Below the pieces are notes generated by a model. The model ran no database searches. It worked only from the letters and a program-made list of their open reading frames with translations, and was not told where the DNA came from. The translations under genes were made by a program, and so were the position numbers. From an uncultured Methylophaga sp. (GTDB taxonomy: Bacteria; Pseudomonadota; Gammaproteobacteria; Nitrosococcales; Methylophagaceae), in NCBI RefSeq assembly GCF_947259025.1, contig NZ_CAMYKO010000001.1, positions 161,843-225,842 on the forward strand: 64,000 nucleotides of DNA. The letters are read 5' to 3'. Shown in pieces: positions 19,154 to 26,597 of the stretch (the stretch's first letter is position 1; the number at the start of each line of letters is the position of its first letter).

Positions 19154-19358
19154 ACCACAGAGGCACAGAGGTCACGGAGATTCTTTGGGCTGAACGACTG
19201 AGGCTTGTCATTGGCGAACACCCTCTTCTGACTGGCGATCCTCGCTTTTTATATAACCTTATCCAAGGAAGAAAATATTCGACTCGCTTGAGATATCCAA
19301 CTGCCATCATTATCACTGGGAAGTTTCTTTTCTCTGTGCACTCTGTGCCTCTGTGGTT
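19154..19358. repeat. Intergenic element 3, bounded by inverted ACCACAGAGGCACAGAG
   Basis: Fills most of the 365-bp gap between porin and dhaL. The left end (19154-19180) reads ACCACAGAGGCACAGAGG; the right end (19331-19358) reads CTCTGTGCACTCTGTGCC, then TCTGTGGTT. I see no gene inside. The dhaL promoter-like boxes begin four bases after the right end. Confidence 0.85.
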
Positions 19359-19361
19359 CAT

Positions 19362-19389
19362 TTGATCCCACAAGCCAAGGCTTTATAAT
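19362..19389 (+). promoter_or_regulatory. Possible sigma-70 promoter for dhaL
   Basis: TTGATC (19362-19367) and a perfect TATAAT (19384-19389) are separated by 16 bases, 30 bases before the dhaL ATG. The pair abuts the right end of element 3. Confidence 0.55.
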
Positions 19390-19418
19390 CTGCTAAACGA
19401 TCTGCACAAGGACACATC

Positions 19419-20048
19419 ATGAGTATCAGCCCCCAATCCATTCCCGCCTTCCTGGAAGCCATCAGTCAAGACATTGAAGCCAATGCCGAGGAAGTCACGG
19501 CACTGGATCAGGCGATTGGCGATGGTGACCATGTGACCAATTTACAACGTGGCTTGGCGGCTTTGCAGGAGCAGTCCGCTGAGTTAAGTGAAATGAACTG
19601 GTCAGCAGCGCTGATGAAAATCGGGATGACGCTGATGTCGACGATGGGCGGGGCTTCCGGTTCTCTCTATGGCAGCCTGTTTATGGCGATGGGTAAAAAA
19701 GCCAAAGAGACTGAAGTGAATAAAGAAAGTTTTGCCGCTGCTTTCCGGGCTGGTGTTGAGTCGGTGAAAGCACGGGGTAAAGCCGATCTCGGTGAAAAAA
19801 CCATGCTGGATACCTTAATCCCGGCAGTAGAGAGTCTGGAACAGAACAACGCTAGCGACTTGCCTGCTCAGTTGGATGCCCTCAAAAAAGCGGCTTACGA
19901 CGGTATGTTGTCGACGAAGGACATGCTGGCAACCAAGGGCCGGGCTTCGTTTCTAGGCGAACGGGCACGCGGCCATATCGATGCCGGGGCACGCACCAGC
20001 CAATTAATGATTTGTGCAGTGGCTGAGGTGCTTCAGGAAACCGAATAA
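19419..20048 (+). CDS. dhaL: Dihydroxyacetone kinase subunit L (nucleotide-binding)
   Basis: DhaL carries ADP/ATP and transfers phosphate to dihydroxyacetone bound on DhaK. The 209-residue length is that of a stand-alone DhaL. The Mg-nucleotide motif ALDQAIGDGDHVTNLQRG (about residues 28-45) and GAMG-like STMGGASGSLYGSLF are present, and DAGARTSQLM closes the domain. dhaK lies on the opposite strand, converging, with a 476-bp repeat element between them. No dhaM is nearby, so whether ATP or a PTS protein is the phosphate source is open. Confidence 0.92.
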   Translation: MSISPQSIPAFLEAISQDIEANAEEVTALDQAIGDGDHVTNLQRGLAALQEQSAELSEMNWSAALMKIGMTLMSTMGGASGSLYGSLFMAMGKKAKETEVNKESFAAAFRAGVESVKARGKADLGEKTMLDTLIPAVESLEQNNASDLPAQLDALKKAAYDGMLSTKDMLATKGRASFLGERARGHIDAGARTSQLMICAVAEVLQETE

Positions 20049-20053
20049 ATATA

Positions 20054-20529
20054 ACCACAGAGGCACAGAGGACACAGAGTCTTAAGTTAGTTATTGAGCA
20101 TTCTGACAATGCCCTGTCGCATTACTGACACATTGAAGTTGAGCAAAAGACCATATCTTAGTTTGGCTAATTTCAGATAGCTGAGTAACTGCGCTTTATG
20201 AACCGCGATTATGGCATCCACTGTTTTCAATTCAATGATGACAGTGCTCTCAACCAGTAAGTCACAACGGTAAAATGAATTGAGTCGTTTGCCTTTGTAG
20301 ACGATAGGGAGTGGATGCTGACTGTCTAAGGCCAGCCCTCTTTGCCTTAACTCCTCAATAAGGCATTCTTCGTATACGGCCTCCAAAAGGCCCGGCCCTA
20401 GCTCCCTGCGCACATCAATCGCTGTGCCAATAATCGAACGCGTTATCGAATTGCTCATACCTCCTCCTTGAGGTTACAAGTTCATGATCCTGCCTAATTT
20501 TTCTCTGTGCTCTCTGTGCTTCTGTGGTT
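20054..20529. mobile_element. Element 4: inverted ACCACAGAGGCACAGAG ends enclosing a GxxExxY gene
   Basis: The left end (20054-20079) reads ACCACAGAGGCACAGAGG, then ACACAGAG; the right end (20502-20529) is its inverted partner, CTCTGTGCTTCTGTGGTT. Between them is a single minus-strand gene for a GxxExxY protein and almost nothing else. The element starts 5 bp after the dhaL stop and ends 4 bp before the dhaK stop. It is the only one of the five copies that carries a gene, so it may be the full-length form of the family. Mobility is inferred from repetition and context; there is no transposase. Confidence 0.6.
20087..20458 (-). CDS. GxxExxY protein (PD-(D/E)XK nuclease-like family)
   Basis: A 123-residue protein with the family-defining motif GPGLLEAVYEECL (about residues 21-33). 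It also has YKGKRLNSFYRCDLLVESTVIIELKTV in two parts: a YR-x-D-x-(L/V) strand and a strand ending ELKTV, which give the D...ExK spacing of a PD-(D/E)XK nuclease core. The end, KLRYGLLLNFNV, is also typical. Function is not established; the fold suggests a nuclease or a degenerate one. It fills element 4 and has no neighbours of its own. The start ATG at 20458 is preceded by GGAGG, a good ribosome-binding site. Confidence 0.88.
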   Translation of the reverse strand: MSNSITRSIIGTAIDVRRELGPGLLEAVYEECLIEELRQRGLALDSQHPLPIVYKGKRLNSFYRCDLLVESTVIIELKTVDAIIAVHKAQLLSYLKLAKLRYGLLLNFNVSVMRQGIVRMLNN

Positions 20530-20533
20530 AATA

Positions 20534-21523
20534 TCAATATCCCCAGCGAAGTGCAGCGGTATGAACCGGCGCATCCCAGTACTGAATCATTTCCTGATCC
20601 AGCTTGGTCACGGTGACAGAACATCCAGCCATATCTAATGAGGTGGTGAAATTGCCTACCAAAGAGCGTTCCACCTCAACGCCGCGTTCGCTGAAGTATT
20701 GAGAAGCCAGGTCATACACCAGGTAAAGCTCCATCAGGGGCGTCGCACCAAAGCCATTCACATGCAGCAGGATTTTTTCGCCTTTGCCCGGAAACAGTTC
20801 TTTATCTATCGCAGCAACCAGGTGATCCACCATGTCACTGGCACTACTCAGATCCATCGGTTCACGACCACGCTCACCGTGAATACCCACTCCCATTTCC
20901 ACTTCGTTTTCACCAATATCAAAAGTCGGTTTACCCAAAGCCGGCACGGTGCAACTGCTCAAAGCCACGCCCATTGAAGCGGTGGCATTGGCAACTTTGT
21001 CACCCAGGGCTTTACAGCTAGCCAGATCAGCCCCGGCCTCGGCAGCGGCGCCGACAATTTTTTCTACAATCAGCGTACCTGCCACACCGCGACGACCGGT
21101 TGAGTGGTCTTTGGGGAGAGACACATCGTCGCTAACCAGGACCGTATCATGCGGGCAGTCGAGCATTTCTGCAGCGATTTCAAAATTCATCACATCACCG
21201 GCGTAATTCTTGACGATAAACAACACACCGGCGCCGTTTTCAGCCTGCTGGGCTGCCATCATCATCTGGTCGGGTGTAGGAGAGGTGAAGATCTGTCCGG
21301 GACAGGCGGCGTCCAGCATGCCTCTGCCTACCAGACCGGTATGCAGCGGTTCATGGCCTGAGCCACCGCCGGAGATCAAGGCAACTTTAGGTGAGTCTGC
21401 AGCTATGTTGCGAGTCACAAAGTGAGGCTGGTGATTGAGGGTAATAATATCTTTATGTGCCTTGGCAAAGCCTTTCAGACTCTCTTCCAATACACTTTCA
21501 ACGCCGTTGATCATCTTTTTCAT
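20534..21523 (-). CDS. dhaK: Dihydroxyacetone kinase subunit K (substrate-binding)
   Basis: Binds dihydroxyacetone covalently and presents it to DhaL. The 329-residue protein has the expected catalytic residues: His57 in GGGSGHEPLHTG, Asp110 in NYAGDVMNF and His215 in GVGIHGERG, the histidine that forms the hemiaminal with substrate. It is preceded by a HAD phosphatase gene on the same strand with 15 bp between, so the two are probably one operon. In a RuMP methylotroph it could recover dihydroxyacetone from sugar-phosphate overflow; that is inference. Confidence 0.94.
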   Translation of the reverse strand: MKKMINGVESVLEESLKGFAKAHKDIITLNHQPHFVTRNIAADSPKVALISGGGSGHEPLHTGLVGRGMLDAACPGQIFTSPTPDQMMMAAQQAENGAGVLFIVKNYAGDVMNFEIAAEMLDCPHDTVLVSDDVSLPKDHSTGRRGVAGTLIVEKIVGAAAEAGADLASCKALGDKVANATASMGVALSSCTVPALGKPTFDIGENEVEMGVGIHGERGREPMDLSSASDMVDHLVAAIDKELFPGKGEKILLHVNGFGATPLMELYLVYDLASQYFSERGVEVERSLVGNFTTSLDMAGCSVTVTKLDQEMIQYWDAPVHTAALRWGY

Positions 21524-21538
21524 TATTCTCTCCCGTTC

Positions 21539-22441
21539 TTATAAAGCTTGCTGCAAAGCCTGGGTAACGTTTTCCAGATCCTGCATCACCCAGGTTGGCT
21601 GATAGTCTACGTCTTTGATATCGGCTTCTGATGACACGCCGGTGAGTACCATAATGCTGCGTATACCGGCATTGACCGCTCCCAGAATATCGGTATTCAG
21701 GCGGTCGCCAATCGCAATGGTGTTGTCTTCTTCAGTGCCCAGAATCTTCAAAGCCTGCTGATACAGAATGGGCTCAGGCTTGCCGATACAAGTAGGCTTG
21801 ATACCGGTGGCGGCTTCCAGCGCCGCCAGTGTGCCGCCGTTCCCGATCACTTCGCCCAGTTCGGTAGGCAGAGTGGTATCGGCATTGGTGGCATAAAAGG
21901 CTGCACCGGCGCGGATATTAAGGGTGGCCGTCGCCAGTTTGTCCCAGCTCAAGGTGCGATCAAGCCCGGAAACCACGATATCTGCGCCTTCACCGGTAAT
22001 ACCTTTATCAGGCTGATTGACCTGATAGAGACTGGTCAATTCGAACCCGGCTTGTTCCAGCGGCTGTTTAAGCCCGTCTTCACCGATAACAAACACACGT
22101 TTTTTATCGGCCGGCTGCCTATCCTTTAGATAGGTGGCCGTCGCCATGCTGGATGTCAGCACTTCTTCGGCACTGACCGTCACGCCCATATCGGCCAGTT
22201 TCTCTATATATTGTTGTTGGGTCAGGCTGGCGTTGTTAGTCGCCAGAATAAAGGGCAGTTGCTTGGCTCTGAGCAGCTCAAAAAAAGCCTGCAGTCCGGG
22301 CAGCGGTTGTTTGCCGTGCCAAAGCACCCCGTCCATATCGATAATAAGGCCGCCGATGTTGTTCAAAGCCACTGTTTCGTTTGTCGTCAAAACCTGCCCT
22401 CTGATTGCATTAATTGGGAAGCAAAGCGTCGCATACTTCAA
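21539..22441 (-). CDS. HAD-superfamily hydrolase, subclass IIA (NagD-like phosphatase)
   Basis: Cytoplasmic sugar or polyol phosphatase family. The protein is up to 300 residues, with the nucleophile motif IDMDGVLWHG, the motif-II ATNNAS, the C2-type cap region, and the metal motif IGDRLNTDILGAVNAG. The first 16 or so residues (MKYATLCFPINAIRGQ) look non-homologous; a start nearer LTTNETVALNN is possible. It is upstream of dhaK in the same operon and divergent from hps1. Its link to dhaK suggests a substrate such as glycerol or dihydroxyacetone phosphate, but this is only inferred. Confidence 0.87.
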   Translation of the reverse strand: MKYATLCFPINAIRGQVLTTNETVALNNIGGLIIDMDGVLWHGKQPLPGLQAFFELLRAKQLPFILATNNASLTQQQYIEKLADMGVTVSAEEVLTSSMATATYLKDRQPADKKRVFVIGEDGLKQPLEQAGFELTSLYQVNQPDKGITGEGADIVVSGLDRTLSWDKLATATLNIRAGAAFYATNADTTLPTELGEVIGNGGTLAALEAATGIKPTCIGKPEPILYQQALKILGTEEDNTIAIGDRLNTDILGAVNAGIRSIMVLTGVSSEADIKDVDYQPTWVMQDLENVTQALQQAL

Positions 22442-22551
22442 ATCAGCATGTCTAGCATTGTTGCCTGCTGCAAACTGTGTGAGTATTCAGGCATACAAAT
22501 CACTGCGCGCTGTCGGTAAAAACCCCGAAACGCTCTGATTCAGGGCAAAAA

Positions 22552-22580
22552 TTGACATTTTCGATTAAACTGCTTTATAG
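22552..22580 (+). promoter_or_regulatory. Strong sigma-70 promoter of hps1
   Basis: TTGACA (22552-22557) and TTATAG (22575-22580) are separated by 17 bases, 63 bases before the hps1 ATG. The consensus -35, ideal spacing, and AT-rich surroundings fit a strong promoter. Confidence 0.75.
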
Positions 22581-22642
22581 TCTGCGAGCGTATTTTTTAA
22601 CGTATAACCTATAAACTGCAACCAAATTAGGAGCATGTCAGC

Positions 22643-23284
22643 ATGGCAAAAGCACTTATTCAAATGGCACTGGATTCACTGGATTTCGATCAAACTATCG
22701 CACTTGCTGAGCAAGTTGCCCCTTACGTTGACATCCTGGAAGTGGGTACCCCTTGCATCAAGTACAACGGTCTGGAAATTGTTACTGCACTGAAAAACAA
22801 ATTCCCTAACAACCTGGTTCTGGTTGACCTGAAAACAATGGACGCTGGCGAATACGAAGCGACCCCATTCTATGAAGCAGGTGCTGACATTTGTACTGTT
22901 CTGGGTGTATCTGATAAAGCGACCATGGGCGGCGTCATCAAAGCTGCCAATGCTAACAACTCAGAAGCGCAGATCGACCTGATCAGCGTTAAAGACAAAA
23001 AAGCAGTTGCGACTGAAGCAGCTCGCAACGGTGCGCAAATCATCGGTGTTCACACTGGTCTGGACGCACAAGCAGCCGGTCAAACACCTTTCGCTGACCT
23101 GCAAGAAATCGCTGGTCTGAACTTGGGTGTTCGTATCTCTGTTGCCGGTGGTCTCAACAAAGACACCATCCAAGACACCGTTCGCGCTGGCGCAACCATC
23201 GTTGTTGTGGGTGCAGCAATCTATGGTGCTGACTCACCTGCAGAATCTGCTAAAGAACTGCGTGCACTGGTTGACGCAGCCTAA
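22643..23284 (+). CDS. hps: 3-hexulose-6-phosphate synthase, copy 1
   Basis: Condenses formaldehyde with ribulose 5-phosphate, the first step of the RuMP pathway. The 213-residue protein has the OMP-decarboxylase-like barrel with VDILEVGTPCIKYNG, DLKTMDAGEYEA (metal and substrate residues), GVHTGLDAQA and SVAGGLN. AGGAG at 22629-22633 sets the start. Codon use is highly biased, as for an abundant enzyme. It has its own promoter and terminator. A second copy at 25184 is very similar, including the last 35 or so bases of DNA. Confidence 0.97.
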   Translation: MAKALIQMALDSLDFDQTIALAEQVAPYVDILEVGTPCIKYNGLEIVTALKNKFPNNLVLVDLKTMDAGEYEATPFYEAGADICTVLGVSDKATMGGVIKAANANNSEAQIDLISVKDKKAVATEAARNGAQIIGVHTGLDAQAAGQTPFADLQEIAGLNLGVRISVAGGLNKDTIQDTVRAGATIVVVGAAIYGADSPAESAKELRALVDAA

Positions 23285-23318
23285 GCGGAAACCCAATTTG
23301 CACTGAGCAAAGAAAAGA

Positions 23319-23348
23319 CGAGTGGCCATTGGCCGCTCGTTTTTTTTC
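23319..23348 (+). terminator. Intrinsic terminator of hps1
   Basis: CGAGTGGCC pairs with GGCCGCTCG (one G-T pair) around ATT, followed by eight T. Confidence 0.92.
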
Positions 23349-23594
23349 ATTGCTACTTCAGTGTTTAATCATTCCAAATGGGTTAATGTGTTGGTGCCAG
23401 TCATACAAGAACCTGTTGTCAAACAGGCGGACTGAAGCATGACATGCAGTGGCAACACCCCGGGGCAGATTGACCAGGCGTCATCGGAATTAAGCTTCTG
23501 GCTTGCCACATAAAAACGAAAATAGTAATTTACCCGTTGCACCAACCTCGTTATGTTGGGCAGATGGGGTTAAAAATGTAACAGGGGTATAATC
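23349..23594. other. Intergenic stretch between hps1 terminator and the TGVE-repeat gene
   Basis: No gene is visible. It contains a small hairpin CCTGTTGTCAAACAGG near 23411-23426 and the ribosome-binding site AGGGG (23583-23587) of the next gene. The promoter of that gene must be here, but I see no convincing -35/-10 pair. Confidence 0.4.
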
Positions 23595-23888
23595 ATGAAT
23601 GAAAATAAAGGTTTACTTGCTTCGATTTGTGGCTTTTTTAAAGGCCTGTTCTCTTCAAGCCCGGCTGCTGACAACAAACCAGCCGCTGCCAATGATGGCC
23701 TGACGGGTGTTGAACGTTACATCAGAAACCAGGCACAGGGTGGCGCCCAGTTGACCGGTGTAGAACAGTACATCAGAAATCAGGTTAGCAGTAACACGCC
23801 TGTAACTGGTGTAGAACAGTATGTTCGTAGCCAGTCTCAATCGAAACCAATGACGGGTGTTGAACGTTACATTCAAAATAAAGGCTAA
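23595..23888 (+). CDS. Small protein with four TGVE(R/Q)Y repeats, unknown
   Basis: I do not recognise a described family. The 97-residue product has an N-terminal amphipathic or weakly hydrophobic segment (LLASICGFFKGLFSS, about 7-21), an Ala/Pro/Asn linker (22-35), and four copies of TGVE(R/Q)Y(I/V)(R/Q)(N/S) at residues 37, 54, 71 and 87, with a period of 16-17. Linkers between copies vary (AQGGAQL, VSSNTPV, SQSKPM). The codons inside the repeats differ between copies, so the protein sequence is under selection rather than freshly duplicated. AGGGG at 23583-23587 gives a proper start. It sits between hps1 and tal. A tether or scaffold for RuMP enzymes is one hypothesis; nothing proves it. 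Confidence 0.85.
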   Translation: MNENKGLLASICGFFKGLFSSSPAADNKPAAANDGLTGVERYIRNQAQGGAQLTGVEQYIRNQVSSNTPVTGVEQYVRSQSQSKPMTGVERYIQNKG

Positions 23889-24028
23889 TCAGCCTTTAAC
23901 CCCATCCCGGTGATACGTGGCCGCTTTTAGGCGGTTAGCCCGACTTTTCGTGTCCCGACATTCAATTGTTCAGTCTGCTTTTAATAAGCGATTGGCATTT
24001 TTATTTTTGCAAACTAAAGGTACATAAC

Positions 24029-25018
24029 ATGGCAAATTTACTTGATCAGCTTAAGGAAATGACCGTTGTTGTTGCTGATACCGGTGATATTGAAGCAATC
24101 AAGAAATACACCCCGCGCGATGCGACAACTAATCCATCACTGATTACTGCCGCCGCGCAGATGCCTCAGTATCAAGGTATCGTTGACGATACTCTGGAAG
24201 CAGCGCGTGAAAGCCTGGGTTCAGATGCACCGGCATCTGAAGTTGTTTCGCTGGCTTTTGATCGTCTGGCTGTGTCTTTCGGTCTGAAAATCCTAGACAT
24301 CATTCCAGGCCGCGTTTCTACTGAAGTTGACGCACGTCTGTCATACGACACTGAAGCGACCATCGCTAAGGGTCGTGACCTGATCGCCCAATACGAAGCG
24401 GCCGGTGTGGATCGTAACCGCATCCTGATCAAAATCGCTTCAACCTGGGAAGGTATTCAGGCCGCTGCCGTTCTGGAAAAAGAAGGCATCCACTGTAACC
24501 TGACTCTGCTGTTCGGTCTGCACCAAGCCATCGCTTGTGCGGAAAACGGCATTACCCTGATTTCTCCATTCGTAGGTCGTATCCTGGACTGGTACAAGAA
24601 AGACACCGGTCGTGACTCTTACGAATCACATGAAGATCCGGGTGTACTGTCAGTGACTGCTGTTTACGAGTATTATAAGAAGTTCGGATACAACACCGAA
24701 GTCATGGGCGCTAGCTTCCGTAACATGGGTGAAATCACCGAACTGGCCGGCGTTGACCTGCTGACCATTTCACCTAAGCTGCTGGAAGAGCTGCAAAACA
24801 GCGAAGGCACACTGGAACGTAAACTGTCTCCGGAAATCTCTGCCAAGTCTGACATCGAAAAAATCTCGATGGACAAAGATACTTTCGAGAAAATGCATGC
24901 CGAGAACCCAATGGCACAGGAAAAACTGAGCGAAGGTATCGACGGTTTTGCCAAAGCGCTGGAAACATTGGAAGAATTGCTTGCTGATCGTCTGGCAAGC
25001 CTGGAAAGCGTCGCTTAA
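24029..25018 (+). CDS. tal: Transaldolase
   Basis: Transfers dihydroxyacetone units between sugar phosphates; in this pathway it helps regenerate ribulose 5-phosphate. The 329-residue protein (from the ATG at 24029) is of the TalB type, with [22 protein letters not shown], the Schiff-base lysine in [19 protein letters not shown] and [10 protein letters not shown]. The start at 24029 has AAAGG at 24016-24020; the frame extends 21 codons upstream, but those residues are not family-like. Codon bias is high. It is flanked by the repeat protein and hps2. Confidence 0.96.
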   Translation: MANLLDQLKEMTVVVADTGDIEAIKKYTPRDATTNPSLITAAAQMPQYQGIVDDTLEAARESLGSDAPASEVVSLAFDRLAVSFGLKILDIIPGRVSTEVDARLSYDTEATIAKGRDLIAQYEAAGVDRNRILIKIASTWEGIQAAAVLEKEGIHCNLTLLFGLHQAIACAENGITLISPFVGRILDWYKKDTGRDSYESHEDPGVLSVTAVYEYYKKFGYNTEVMGASFRNMGEITELAGVDLLTISPKLLEELQNSEGTLERKLSPEISAKSDIEKISMDKDTFEKMHAENPMAQEKLSEGIDGFAKALETLEELLADRLASLESVA

Positions 25019-25045
25019 TTCAAGCACAGCTTTCGAACGTATTCA

Positions 25046-25120
25046 GCCCGCTCCGCTGTGAGCGGGCCGGAATGCAAATGAAAACGGCTACATTGACTTG
25101 TGGCCGTTTTCTATCTATAG
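25046..25120 (+). promoter_or_regulatory. Hairpins and promoter between tal and hps2
   Basis: Two strong hairpins follow tal: GCCCGCTC/GAGCGGGC (25046-25067) and AAAACGGC/GCCGTTTT (25081-25110), the second ending in TTTTCTAT and probably a terminator. Overlapping the second is TTGACT (25093-25098) and, 16 bases on, CTATAG (25115-25120), a likely promoter for hps2-phi. The overlap means that tal termination and hps2 initiation use the same 30 bases. Confidence 0.55.
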
Positions 25121-25183
25121 TCCCGCTTCGCTCACAGAGAGAAGCGTGAACAATCATTTTTACTACACTTAGGAGTATGTAAC

Positions 25184-25819
25184 ATGGCTGAAATCCAAAT
25201 GGCACTCGACTCACTGGACTTCGACGCAACTATGGCACTGGCTGAGCAAGTCGCGCCTTACGTCGATATCCTGGAAATTGGTACACCATGCATCAAGTAC
25301 AACGGTCTGAAACTGGTTAAAGCCCTGAAAGCGGCTCACCCAGACAAGAAGATCCTGGTTGACCTGAAAACTATGGATGCGGGTGAATACGAAGCCTCTC
25401 CTTTCTTCGAAGCGGGTGGTGACATCACTACCGTTCTGGGTGCTTCTGATATGGCGACCATCAAAGGCGTTATCAAAGCAGCCAACGCTAACAACGCAGA
25501 AGCTCAAATCGACCTGATCGGTGTTGAAGATAAAACTGCCGTTGCTAAAGAAGCAGCTCAAAACGGTGCACACATCATCGGTGTTCACACTGGTCTGGAC
25601 GCACAAGCAGCTGGCCAAACTCCATTCGAAGACCTGAAAACCATCACTGGTCTGGGTATGGACGTTAAAGTTTCTGTTGCCGGTGGTATCAACAAAGACA
25701 CCATCCAAAGCTGTGTACAAGCTGGTGCAGCAATCGTTGTTGTTGGTGCTGCTATCTACGGTGCGCCTTCTCCAGCAGACTCTGCTAAAGAACTGCGTGC
25801 ACTGGTTGACGCAGCCTAA
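25184..25819 (+). CDS. hps: 3-hexulose-6-phosphate synthase, copy 2
   Basis: Second formaldehyde-fixing synthase, 211 residues, with the same active-site segments as copy 1 (VDILEIGTPCIKYNG, DLKTMDAGEYEA, GVHTGLDAQAAGQTPF). It differs mainly in surface positions and lacks two residues at the N-terminus. It is 17 bp upstream of the isomerase gene, so this is the hps-phi operon; copy 1 stands alone. The ribosome-binding site is AGGAG, as in copy 1. Confidence 0.97.
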   Translation: MAEIQMALDSLDFDATMALAEQVAPYVDILEIGTPCIKYNGLKLVKALKAAHPDKKILVDLKTMDAGEYEASPFFEAGGDITTVLGASDMATIKGVIKAANANNAEAQIDLIGVEDKTAVAKEAAQNGAHIIGVHTGLDAQAAGQTPFEDLKTITGLGMDVKVSVAGGINKDTIQSCVQAGAAIVVVGAAIYGAPSPADSAKELRALVDAA

Positions 25820-25836
25820 GCGAGAGGAATTTTATA

Positions 25837-26370
25837 ATGCATCGAGATCTACTCTTAAATAAAATCACCGATATCCTCGGCGCGACTGATGAATCACTTG
25901 AAGCCACACTGGTTTCCATGTGTGATTCAGCCAAACGTATCTTCATTACAGGTGCGGGTCGCTCCAGGCTGGTAGGTAACTTCTTAGGCATGAGATTGAT
26001 GCATAGTGGTTATGAAACCTATGTTCAAGGTGAAGTTGCGACACCAAGCATCCGTGAGGGCGATCTGCTGATCGTTATCTCCGGCTCTGGTGAAACAACC
26101 CAGCTTGTTTCATTTGCCAATAAAGCCAAGTCTGAAGGCGCGAACGTCGTGCTGATCTGCTCTAAATCACAATCCACGATTGGTGATATTGCAGACCAGA
26201 CTATTCAAATTGGTAACGATGACAGCTTTGCGAAAACCAAAGGTCTGCCAATGGGTACCATGTTTGAATTGTCGACGCTGATGTTCCTGGAAGCAACGAT
26301 CTCATATCTCATTCATGAGAAAGATATTGCTGAGGAAGATATGCGTTACAGACACGCTAATATGGAATAA
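25837..26370 (+). CDS. phi: 6-phospho-3-hexuloisomerase
   Basis: Converts 3-hexulose 6-phosphate to fructose 6-phosphate, the second RuMP step. The 177-residue protein is a single SIS domain with FITGAGRSRLVGNFLGMRLMH (read in two parts), VISGSGETTQL and the C-terminal FLEATISYLI. Length is normal for the stand-alone enzyme. GAGGA upstream sets the ATG. A strong terminator closes the operon. Confidence 0.97.
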   Translation: MHRDLLLNKITDILGATDESLEATLVSMCDSAKRIFITGAGRSRLVGNFLGMRLMHSGYETYVQGEVATPSIREGDLLIVISGSGETTQLVSFANKAKSEGANVVLICSKSQSTIGDIADQTIQIGNDDSFAKTKGLPMGTMFELSTLMFLEATISYLIHEKDIAEEDMRYRHANME

Positions 26371-26392
26371 CCACTGTTCCTTAGCTTAAGAC

Positions 26393-26428
26393 AAAAAACG
26401 GGCAATCTTCGGATTGCCCGTTTTTTTG
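26393..26428 (+). terminator. Intrinsic terminator of hps2-phi
   Basis: ACGGGCAATC pairs with GATTGCCCGT around TTCG and is followed by seven T, with an A-run before it, so it could work in both directions. Confidence 0.93.
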
Positions 26429-26597
26429 TGTCTGTCGTTTTTGTTTCGTCCGCTGATTGACAGGCTACTTCATTTTTCACTGAGCGGCCCGGGCGGTTCC
26501 GGCGCGTCAGTTAAGTTTTTTTGCATAGAGCTTCATAAGCCAACACGGTATAATGAACTGTTAACAACAAATCATTATTTTTCGGTTTTTAAGATTT

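Noticed and set aside
23966..24028. N-terminal extension of transaldolase
   Set aside because: The 21 residues are not family-like, and the ATG at 24029 has a well-spaced AAAGG.
26549..26554. TATAAT before leuC as a full promoter
   Set aside because: No -35 box lies at 15-19 bases; TTGCAT is 22 bases away, so I did not list it as a promoter.
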